The position numbers were made by a program, and so were the translations under genes. Source: Fibrobacter sp. (lineage in GTDB: Bacteria; Fibrobacterota; Fibrobacteria; Fibrobacterales; Fibrobacteraceae). Taken from it: a stretch of 64,000 nucleotides of DNA. Shown piece by piece: positions 1-6,834 of the stretch (the first letter of the stretch is position 1; the number at the start of each line of letters is the position of its first letter). The DNA lies in the NCBI GenBank assembly GCA_017642335.1, contig JAGCPF010000035.1, forward strand, positions 62,001-126,000, written 5' to 3'. The notes beneath the pieces were generated by a model. It was not told the DNA's origin. It saw only the letters and a list, made by a program, of their open reading frames with translations, and ran no database searches.

Positions 1-2
1 GG

Positions 3-845
3 CTCGAGAAGTACGGCATCAATACGCCTTACGGTGGCGAGGCGCTCACGACGGCAGACAATTACCAGGTCATCAATACTCCGGAATTCTTGGCGTACGA
101 GGGCTTCCGCACGCATACGAGCTATCTGAACATCCAGTGGAACAACAAGCTGATTGAAAGCTGGAAAAAGACGCCTTTCACGCAGAAGGATTTCGATTAC
201 GACCCGGCGCGTGTCGATTCGCTTTCGGGATTCAAGTACATCAACGACCACTTGGGCTACCGCTTTGTATTGCGCGAATCGTGGCTGAGCGATACGGTGG
301 GGAGCGACGGAATTTTACGTGCGAAATTGCGCATCCAGAACGTGGGCTTTGGAAACCTGACGCGAGAGGTGATGGCTTCGCTCGAAATACACATAGGATA
401 TCTTAAACCTCGCGATGGTGCCAATGCCATTGATTTGTTTAGCTATAATGTTCCGCTTCCGGATTCCATCGACTTCAGGAACGTGCATAGCCGTAAAATT
501 GAAATCAAGGGCGCCGATACGGTGATGACCTTTGACGGCAACAACGAAATTGTAATCGAGAGGAAGATAGACGGCTATGAAGGCTCAATGAGCGCGTATT
601 TGAAGATTTGTGGAGATGTTCATTGCTCGGAAAGAATTCATTTTGCAAATAAGGTGAAGATTCCAGATGAAGGTGTCTATATCGGAAGTTTTGTTGTGGA
701 TAACAGTGTAAAATCATCTGCTATCCCGCGCGCCCTCCCGGGTGCCGCACAAAAGAAAAACGCCCCCTTCGTACAGAGGGAGCGCAACAGCGTGATTATC
801 CGTGACGGAGAAAAACGTTATCGTGCAAATGGAGTAAAACAGTAG
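3..845 (+). CDS. DUF4832-type protein, C-terminal part (cut by window edge)
   Basis: The reading frame is open from base 3 to the TAG at 845, so the true start lies outside the window. A TTG at 90 is a possible start only by rule, because the upstream frame stays open and looks coding. The visible part carries the pattern I associate with DUF4832: an FRTHTSYLN stretch, then an immunoglobulin-like segment beginning LGYRFVLRESWL and containing RIQNVGFGNL. DUF4832 proteins are exported and of unknown function, often found with surface polysaccharide genes. The last 40 residues are basic and polar. The stop touches the ATG of the next gene (845/846), so the two are probably co-transcribed. Family assignment is from motif memory; function is unknown. 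Confidence 0.6.
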   Translation, partial: LEKYGINTPYGGEALTTADNYQVINTPEFLAYEGFRTHTSYLNIQWNNKLIESWKKTPFTQKDFDYDPARVDSLSGFKYINDHLGYRFVLRESWLSDTVGSDGILRAKLRIQNVGFGNLTREVMASLEIHIGYLKPRDGANAIDLFSYNVPLPDSIDFRNVHSRKIEIKGADTVMTFDGNNEIVIERKIDGYEGSMSAYLKICGDVHCSERIHFANKVKIPDEGVYIGSFVVDNSVKSSAIPRALPGAAQKKNAPFVQRERNSVIIRDGEKRYRANGVKQ

Positions 846-2738
846 ATGAAAAAGTTCCTTTGCTTAATCTCCTTGCTGGTTCTGGCTGGAGTGTCTTATG
901 CCTCTTATGATTTTGCATTTCATTATAACGGAGATTTTTTTGACGCCAGGATAGATTCTATTCTCCCTATGCGGATGGAGCTTCCTACGGCCCTTTCGAA
1001 AATGGAAAAACCCACAAACAGGTTCAATCCTGTATATGGCTATGTTATGGAATACAGGACAAAGTTTTTTAGTGCGAATCCGAAAGATGATGATTGGTGC
1101 CGGTATCGCGACGAATATAATCAGTGTGTTCCGGTAATGCCCAGTATCGAAGAGTTTGTGTCTGCCAACAAACCTGAATTGACGGATAAGGAAAGATTCC
1201 TTATAGATCGTGCCGATAAAATAATGCAACGGAACGACTCTCTTTTTAAAAAGGCCAAATCAGAAATACAAAATGAATACCGCTATTTGTCTGGCAAAGC
1301 ACAAGCCATAGGTTTGCATGAAATCAGTATTTATGTGGATTATTACTATGACTCTACGGAAAAAAAGTGGATTCGGCCCAGTGTATATAATTGCATTGCG
1401 ACCATGATGATGGTGACCAAGTGGGGCTATTTCTTGCATCAGGATGATGACTCCACGATAAGCATCCGCAACTATATGCACCATATCCCCAAAGCGGAAA
1501 CGAAGCGCTTGTTCTTTGATGACGGATATTCCCAAGTGGTTTCGGGAAAGCCCGAAGAGTTGCCCCTAGATTCGGTAAAAGTGATTCCGTACAAACTAGT
1601 CGTTCAGGTCCCGCAGAACAAAAACATCGAATACCGCTTGAAACTGAAGGAAGCGTTAACGAACAAGGATTATGCCGCTGTGCCGGATATTCTGAAAAAG
1701 ATGGAGCGCTATAGCGAAAAAGATGTTTTCTTTAGGCCGGCGCTGGACATGAATTCTCTGGACATGATTGATATCCTCTTGCAGGACTATTCCGATACGG
1801 ATAAAAATGGAAAGGTTTATTCCAGTGAAATTTTAGACCTTTATGATGACCAACTGGAAGAATTTATAAGCCAAATTTTCGAAGAATATGTACAAAGTGG
1901 CGAATTTAAAAAGGCTCTGTCCAAAGAGAAAGATCCGGTCAAAAGGGCCGTGGCAAACATTGTGGTGAACAGAGTGTCCGGTGGTAGAGGCCGGGCCATA
2001 GATGAAAGGCAGAGCGATATTGTGCTCGCTTACTTGGATTCTGTTCCTAATCAAGAACAAAAGGAGTTCCTTGTAGAGAAATATTGGAGCAGGATGGAGA
2101 TGCATCCTTTTTACATCTATTTTAGCGAGATGCTCGGGGGAACCCGTTACATGGGACGCCTTGGAGACCGCATTCGTCCTGCGTTCGGAGGTGGCGGTTC
2201 TTTTGGTGGCGGCAACAATGTCATGAGCTTGGATTTTTTCTTGCAGGGATTCTTTTGGGGAGCGTCGTATAAGGAAAAAGCGGCTTCCAGTAAATGTTTT
2301 AAAAATCGAAATGTGAATGATTACGAATTTGACGTGCTGGATATTGGCGTTGATTTGACTTACAAGTGGCTCGTGACCCGGCACTTTGAAGGCGGCATAT
2401 ATGCGGGCCCCACTTTTAATATGAGCGAGGTCGTTAAGACAGAATGGGACAATGAAGCGCCAAGGGATGAAAACGAACCTAGTATGGAAATAGCTCCCGG
2501 TCTAGATGTTGGACTTTCTTTTGCGTTGTTTACCGCTTTCAGCAGAAGGGATGTTGAAAGAATGCACGGAGCGTCTATGTATAAAGGCGGACGGTTCGGA
2601 GGACGCCTGCGAATCGGGATGTCTACGCAAAAGGCGAAGGACAGTTTTGATGTATGGGGCTGGAAAGCGTATATGACCCTAGAGGGGACGATTAGGGCGC
2701 ATCTAGCCACCCGAAAAAAACCATTCCTCTGGAAATAA
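846..2738 (+). CDS. secreted protein of unknown function, possible outer-membrane C-terminus
   Basis: 630 residues starting directly after the stop of the upstream gene. Residues 1-19 form a signal peptide (MKKF, hydrophobic core, cleavage after SYA). The middle of the protein is charged and mostly helical in character. From about residue 440 a Gly-rich stretch (FGGGGSFGGGNN) is followed by alternating hydrophobic/polar segments such as FEGGIYAGPTF and GRLRIGMST that could be beta strands of an outer-membrane barrel. I do not recognise a family. The abutting start suggests translation coupled to the DUF4832-type gene, so both may act at the cell surface. The barrel idea is inference. Confidence 0.65.
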   Translation: MKKFLCLISLLVLAGVSYASYDFAFHYNGDFFDARIDSILPMRMELPTALSKMEKPTNRFNPVYGYVMEYRTKFFSANPKDDDWCRYRDEYNQCVPVMPSIEEFVSANKPELTDKERFLIDRADKIMQRNDSLFKKAKSEIQNEYRYLSGKAQAIGLHEISIYVDYYYDSTEKKWIRPSVYNCIATMMMVTKWGYFLHQDDDSTISIRNYMHHIPKAETKRLFFDDGYSQVVSGKPEELPLDSVKVIPYKLVVQVPQNKNIEYRLKLKEALTNKDYAAVPDILKKMERYSEKDVFFRPALDMNSLDMIDILLQDYSDTDKNGKVYSSEILDLYDDQLEEFISQIFEEYVQSGEFKKALSKEKDPVKRAVANIVVNRVSGGRGRAIDERQSDIVLAYLDSVPNQEQKEFLVEKYWSRMEMHPFYIYFSEMLGGTRYMGRLGDRIRPAFGGGGSFGGGNNVMSLDFFLQGFFWGASYKEKAASSKCFKNRNVNDYEFDVLDIGVDLTYKWLVTRHFEGGIYAGPTFNMSEVVKTEWDNEAPRDENEPSMEIAPGLDVGLSFALFTAFSRRDVERMHGASMYKGGRFGGRLRIGMSTQKAKDSFDVWGWKAYMTLEGTIRAHLATRKKPFLWK

Positions 2739-2782
2739 GTTGAAATAACCCGGCGCCCTTCGGCAGACCCGGGGACTGCCTA

Positions 2783-3436
2783 CTACTTGCCGTCTACCAG
2801 CTTCACGAATTCACGGCACACGGCTTCGGGATCGGGCTTGCCGAAGATGGCGGAACCGACCACAAAGATGTTCGCGCCGGCTTCCTTGCAGGCGAGGATG
2901 TTGTCTAGCTTGACGCCGCCGTCGATCTGGATGTTGAGTTCCGGCTTCATCTGACGGAGCTCGCGAATCTTGTCGAGGCAGTAGGGGATGAGGCTCTGGC
3001 CGCCGAAGCCCGGGTTCACCGACATGATGAGCACCATGTCCACGATGTCGAGCACGTACTTGATGCTTTCCAGCGGGGTTGCCGGGTTGATGGCCACGGC
3101 GGGCTTCACGCCGAGTTCTGCAATCTGGTGCAGCAGGCGGTCGAGGTGGTTCGTGGTTTCGGCGTGCACGCTGATGATGCTCGCACCGGCCTTCGCGAAT
3201 TCGCCCACGTAATTTTCGGGGTTTTCAATCATCAAGTGGCAATCGAGCGGGAGCTTGGTGCCCTTGCCGACGCAGGCGGAAATGCCCGGGCCGAAGCTGA
3301 TGTTTGGGACAAAGTGCCCGTCCATGATGTCGAGGTGGACGAGGCCAGCACCACCGTTTTCGATGGCCTGGAGACCTTTGCCGAGTTCGAGGAAATTTGC
3401 GTTCAGGACGCTGGGTGCGATAATTTGCTTGAGCAT
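2783..3436 (-). CDS. rpe: ribulose-phosphate 3-epimerase
   Basis: Interconverts ribulose 5-phosphate and xylulose 5-phosphate in the pentose phosphate pathway. The 217-residue protein begins MLKQIIAPSVLNANF and shows the usual TIM-barrel landmarks: HLDIMDGHFVPN (metal-binding His/Asp), DCHLMIENPENY, VNPGFGGQ (phosphate loop) and IQIDGGV near the end. The frame stays open upstream to 3778, but that extension lies antisense to the Ala/Lys-rich neighbour, so I start at 3436. An exact TAnnTTTG box (TATATTTG) ends four bases before this ATG and there is no Shine-Dalgarno sequence, so a leaderless transcript is likely. Divergent from the CBM48 gene across 58 bp. Confidence 0.93.
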   Translation of the reverse strand: MLKQIIAPSVLNANFLELGKGLQAIENGGAGLVHLDIMDGHFVPNISFGPGISACVGKGTKLPLDCHLMIENPENYVGEFAKAGASIISVHAETTNHLDRLLHQIAELGVKPAVAINPATPLESIKYVLDIVDMVLIMSVNPGFGGQSLIPYCLDKIRELRQMKPELNIQIDGGVKLDNILACKEAGANIFVVGSAIFGKPDPEAVCREFVKLVDGK

Positions 3437-3440
3437 GTTG

Positions 3441-3448
3441 CAAATATA
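3441..3448 (-). promoter_or_regulatory. TAnnTTTG promoter box of rpe
   Basis: TATATTTG on the minus strand, separated from the rpe ATG by only CAAC. It matches the -7 element known from Bacteroidetes. Its position predicts a transcription start at or next to the start codon. Confidence 0.5.
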
Positions 3449-3494
3449 CATTTTTTTACTACCTTTACTTGTACTAAGATGAAAGGAGATAATC

Positions 3495-3893
3495 ATGACG
3501 AAAACAACTGCTTCTAAAGCAACAACAAAGAAGGCTGCCGCTAAGCCCGCTGCCGCCCCGAAGGCTGCCCCCAAGGCCGCCCCGGCCAAGAAGGCTGCTG
3601 CCAAGCCCGCTGCAAAGGCTGCCGCTCCGAAGGCCACCAAGGCCGCTGCCGCTACGAGCGCTGCTCCCAAGAAGGTCACCGTGGAGTTCATCGCGGATTG
3701 CCCGCTTGCAAGCACCGTGTCCATCGCTGGCACCTTCAACAACTGGGCTGTCGATGTCGACATGCTCAAGAAGGACAAGAAGTCCGGCCTCTGGACAACG
3801 AAGATTGCCCTCGTTCCTGGCGACTACGAATACAAGTTCGTATGCGACGGCAAGAACTGGGATGCCGGCGACAACAAAATCAAGCACGTCTAA
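3495..3893 (+). CDS. small CBM48/AMPK-type glycogen-binding protein with Ala/Lys/Pro-rich tail
   Basis: 132 residues with two parts. Residues 1-57 are almost only Ala, Lys, Pro and Thr (KKAAAKPAAAPKAAPK and similar), like the tails of histone H1-like proteins. Residues 58-132 form an early-set beta-sandwich of the CBM48/AMPK glycogen-binding type: STVSIAGTFNNW, then GLWTTKIALVPGDYEYKFVCDG, with the aromatic residues these domains use to hold alpha-glucan. There is no signal peptide, so it should act in the cytoplasm, plausibly on glycogen, which Fibrobacter stores. A strong AAGGAGAT site eight bases before the ATG supports the start. The role of the basic tail (nucleic acid or polyphosphate binding) is inference. 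Confidence 0.8.
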   Translation: MTKTTASKATTKKAAAKPAAAPKAAPKAAPAKKAAAKPAAKAAAPKATKAAAATSAAPKKVTVEFIADCPLASTVSIAGTFNNWAVDVDMLKKDKKSGLWTTKIALVPGDYEYKFVCDGKNWDAGDNKIKHV

Positions 3894-3896
3894 TTT

Positions 3897-3929
3897 TAGA
3901 CGAGAGAGGATGGGGCTTCGGCCCTACAG
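3897..3929. repeat. AGACGAG heptamer motif with GGGGC-TTCG-GCCC hairpin
   Basis: The order AGACGAGAGA, GGGGCTTCGGCCC, TACAG follows the CBM48 gene. The same composite recurs at 11932-11980 and 15553-15590, so it is a dispersed intergenic element rather than part of this gene. Confidence 0.5.
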
Positions 3930-3935
3930 AAAAAG

Positions 3936-3976
3936 ATGAAAGGGTTTCGGTTTTCCGAGACCTTTTTCATTTTGTG
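3936..3976 (+). terminator. intrinsic terminator after the CBM48 gene
   Basis: ATGAAAGGGTTTCGG pairs with CCGAGACCTTTTTCAT around a TTTT loop with few mismatches, and a T-rich stretch follows. Confidence 0.7.
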
Positions 3977-4095
3977 TAAAACCAGTGCGAACCCCACACC
4001 TCACAATTCTCGCTCGCCAAAGCGAAGTGGCCTCAAAGCACGTCAGTGCAGCCTTCGCAACTCTGAGCTGGGGCCCCTCCCGCATAATTAAAAGC

Positions 4096-4103
4096 TAAAT
4101 TTG
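4096..4103 (+). promoter_or_regulatory. TAnnTTTG promoter box of lysA
   Basis: TAAATTTG followed by TCCCC and the lysA ATG. There is no Shine-Dalgarno sequence, so the transcript may be leaderless. I saw no lysine-riboswitch fold in the 130 bases before it. Confidence 0.5.
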
Positions 4104-4108
4104 TCCCC

Positions 4109-5368
4109 ATGAATTATTCTATTCCTCAAGAAGTTTTTGTGAAGGCTGCCGAACAGTACGGCACTCCCCTCTGGCTCTATGACCGCGCTACGATTGAAAA
4201 GTGCGTGAAGGATGTCCAGGTTTTCGACACCGTGCGTTTTGCCCAGAAGGCATGCCCGAACCTCTCCATCGTCTCGCTCATCCGTAAGCTCGGCTGCGTG
4301 GTCGATGCAGTCTCTGCCGGCGAAATCGTCCGCGCGTTGAAGGCGGGTTTCAAGGGCGGTCAGCAGAAGGGCAAGGCTCCCGAAATCGTCTACACCGCGG
4401 ACATCTTCGACAAGGACGCTCTCGAACTTGTGAAGGAACACAACATCGCCGTGAACGTCGGTTCTCCCGACATGATCCAGCAGCTTGCTGATTTCGGCGT
4501 GAAGTCGGAACTCACCATCCGCGTGAACCCGGGCTTTGGTCACGGGCATTCGAGCAAGGTGAATACCGGCGGCCCGCTTAGCAAGCACGGCGTGTGGCAC
4601 GAGCAGATCAAGGACTGTGTCAAGCTCGCGCAGGCCAACGGGATGTGGATTACCGGGCTCCACATGCACATCGGTTCCGGCTCCGACTTCGAACACCTCG
4701 CTCAGGTTTGCGATGCGATGGTGGACGCTAGCCGCCGCCTGGGCTCTCATTTGCGCACCATCAGTGCAGGGGGCGGCCTCCCGATTCCGTACCACGAAGA
4801 AGACAAGGGCAACCGTATCGACGTGAAGGCCTACTACGACCTGTGGGACAAGGCCCGCAAGAACATCCAGCAGAGCATCGGCCACGATGTTCACCTGGAA
4901 GTGGAACCGGGCCGTTACCTAGTGGCCGAGAGCGGCTACCTGATGGCCGAAATCCGCGCCGTCAAAAAGCAGGGCGATAACCTGTTCTACTTGGTGGACG
5001 CTGGCTTTACCGACCTCGTCCGCCCGAGTTTCTACGGCAGCTATCACGGCATTTCCATCATCGCCCGCGACGGTCGCGAGATGAACGAGATGGTCGACGC
5101 CGTCGTGGCTGGCCCGCTCTGCGAATCCGGTGACGTGTTCACTCAGGAAGAAGGCGGATTCGTCGTGACCCGCAAGCTCCCGAAGGCCAAGGTCGGCGAC
5201 TTGCTGATTCTCCATGATGCCGGCGCCTACGGTGCCGCCATGAGCAGCAACTACAACAGCCGCCGGTACGCCGCCGAAACCATGTACACGAACGGCGAGT
5301 TGAAGGTCATTCGCGAACGCCAGACGTTTGAGCAATTATTACAGAATGACCGTGTTATTGATTTATAA
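4109..5368 (+). CDS. lysA: diaminopimelate decarboxylase
   Basis: Converts meso-diaminopimelate to L-lysine with pyridoxal phosphate, the last step of lysine synthesis. The 419-residue length is normal. The PLP lysine is K47 in FAQKACPN. GLHMHIGSGSDF is the HIGSG phosphate-binding loop, EVEPGRYLVAESG lies before the second domain, and PLCESGDVF holds the catalytic Cys/Glu/Asp group. The alanine-racemase-like barrel comes first and a beta-domain second. It stands alone between terminators (3936-3976 and 5432-5460). The start is the first ATG, five bases after a TAAATTTG box. Confidence 0.93.
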   Translation: MNYSIPQEVFVKAAEQYGTPLWLYDRATIEKCVKDVQVFDTVRFAQKACPNLSIVSLIRKLGCVVDAVSAGEIVRALKAGFKGGQQKGKAPEIVYTADIFDKDALELVKEHNIAVNVGSPDMIQQLADFGVKSELTIRVNPGFGHGHSSKVNTGGPLSKHGVWHEQIKDCVKLAQANGMWITGLHMHIGSGSDFEHLAQVCDAMVDASRRLGSHLRTISAGGGLPIPYHEEDKGNRIDVKAYYDLWDKARKNIQQSIGHDVHLEVEPGRYLVAESGYLMAEIRAVKKQGDNLFYLVDAGFTDLVRPSFYGSYHGISIIARDGREMNEMVDAVVAGPLCESGDVFTQEEGGFVVTRKLPKAKVGDLLILHDAGAYGAAMSSNYNSRRYAAETMYTNGELKVIRERQTFEQLLQNDRVIDL

Positions 5369-5431
5369 AATCGTTTCTAAATCAATAACAAATATGAACT
5401 TCGCATTACGGCGTTACTCATTTTATTATTT

Positions 5432-5460
5432 ACGGCGGGTCCTTGGCCCGTCGTTTTTTG
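5432..5460 (+). terminator. intrinsic terminator of lysA
   Basis: ACGGCGGG pairs with CCCGTCGT (one G-T pair) across a short loop and is followed by TTTTTT. Confidence 0.8.
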
Positions 5461-5487
5461 TCCGTTGAAATTTGCCCTGCAAGTATC

Positions 5488-5495
5488 TATATTTG
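5488..5495 (+). promoter_or_regulatory. TAnnTTTG promoter box of the PRPP synthetase gene
   Basis: TATATTTG with a TTG about 21 bases upstream, matching the TTG-N19-21-TAnnTTTG spacing of Bacteroidetes promoters. It predicts a leader of about 35 bases. Confidence 0.5.
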
Positions 5496-5533
5496 TGCTA
5501 CCAGAAAACAACCCCTTTAAGAAGGCGCAACAT

Positions 5534-6700
5534 ATGTCAGATCGTTTTATCGTGACCGGCAACTTCACCGATGACCCGTTCGCCATCGACATGGCCCAGT
5601 ACATCGGCCTCCGTGAAGACATTTCCGACGTGGTCTCCCTGAAGACCTTCGCCAACTCCGAATTCTGCCCCCGCTACATGCTGGACGTGGATGACATGGA
5701 GCATATCGGCAAGCGTTTGGAAGGCAAGATTGTTTTGATTTGCTCGGTCTCGAACCACGAACGCAGCCGTAACGACTACGCCATGCGCAACTGCATTCTG
5801 GCCCGCGCAGCCAAGGACAACGGTGCCGAGCAGGTGGTGCTTGTTGAACCCGACCTGTTCTACAGCGCCCAGGACCGCGGCCCGCACCGCATCGGCCCTC
5901 TCGAGAAGGACCGCCCGGACATCGACTTGAAGAAGTTCGACGGCCAGGCCTTCACGAGCCTTCTTTACGCTGAACTCCTCAAGAAGTCTGGCGTCGATGC
6001 CGTGGTGACGGTCCACAACCACAGCGTCAAGGTGCAGAACCTCTTCAACGAAATTTTCGAGGGCAACTTCCACAACCTCATCCCGACGGATGTGTACGCC
6101 CACTACATCAAGAGCAGCAACTTCGTCCAGACCGGCAAGGACGGCAACAACCTCGTGATTGTCTCCCCGGACAAGGGCGCCCGCCCGTTCATGAACGCCG
6201 TGTTCGACGCGCTCCAGCTCCCCGAGTGCAAGCGCGTGGTGATGGACAAGGTCCGTACCGGCGAACGTGAAATCAGCATGACCTTCAACCCGGAACTCTC
6301 CGACATCAGCATCGAAGAAATCGAGGGCAAGGACGTGATCGTGTTCGACGACATGGTGCGTACGGGTACGACCATCGTGCAGTGCTGCGAACACATCAAG
6401 AAGGGCCACCCGAACCGCGTGTGCTTCGGCGTGACGCACTTCCACACCAGTGCCGAAGCTCGTGAAAAACTCAACAGCCCGGCCATCGACGAAATCCTCA
6501 CGACCTCCACGCTCCCCGACATCATGAACCGCGACTGCCAGGGCCGCCTCCGCAAGAAGCTCACCGTGCTCAAACTCGGCAAGTGGATTGCCCGCCACGT
6601 AATGCAGATGTACGGCATGGACGACGGACGTTTCGAGAAGGACTTCTACAAGATCGATATGTCCTCCAAGAATCCGCGTTGGCCGCCTCAGTTCTTTTAA
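5534..6700 (+). CDS. prs: ribose-phosphate pyrophosphokinase (PRPP synthetase), long form
   Basis: Makes 5-phosphoribosyl 1-diphosphate from ribose 5-phosphate and ATP for nucleotide, His and Trp synthesis. The protein is about 388 residues from the ATG at 5534 (GAAGG upstream); the frame runs back to 5465 but that part overlaps the promoter. Landmarks are ANSEFCPRY (N-terminal ribose-phosphate region), PDKGARPFMN, and VIVFDDMVRTGTT, the PRPP-binding loop in a variant form (classical enzymes have DDMIDTAGT). At about 390 residues it is longer than the 310-residue classical enzyme, so it belongs to a divergent branch. Monocistronic between terminators. Catalytic subtype is not certain. Confidence 0.85.
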   Translation: MSDRFIVTGNFTDDPFAIDMAQYIGLREDISDVVSLKTFANSEFCPRYMLDVDDMEHIGKRLEGKIVLICSVSNHERSRNDYAMRNCILARAAKDNGAEQVVLVEPDLFYSAQDRGPHRIGPLEKDRPDIDLKKFDGQAFTSLLYAELLKKSGVDAVVTVHNHSVKVQNLFNEIFEGNFHNLIPTDVYAHYIKSSNFVQTGKDGNNLVIVSPDKGARPFMNAVFDALQLPECKRVVMDKVRTGEREISMTFNPELSDISIEEIEGKDVIVFDDMVRTGTTIVQCCEHIKKGHPNRVCFGVTHFHTSAEAREKLNSPAIDEILTTSTLPDIMNRDCQGRLRKKLTVLKLGKWIARHVMQMYGMDDGRFEKDFYKIDMSSKNPRWPPQFF

Positions 6701-6726
6701 TAACGCCTATTGCGTATAAAATGCAC

Positions 6727-6760
6727 AAATCCCTGGATTTTTTTCAGGGATTTATTTTTT
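6727..6760 (+). terminator. intrinsic terminator of the PRPP synthetase gene
   Basis: AAATCCCTG and CAGGGATTT pair perfectly and are followed by TATTTTTTTT. Confidence 0.9.
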
Positions 6761-6834
6761 TTGGTAACACTTTTTTTCTTCTTGGGTGTTATACTGACGT
6801 GTGGGAATTTCCCCACGACGAGAATTTCTAAATT

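Noticed and set aside
3980-4108. Lysine riboswitch before lysA
   Set aside because: Only about 130 bases are available, no L-box landmarks were seen, and the promoter box lies five bases before the ATG.
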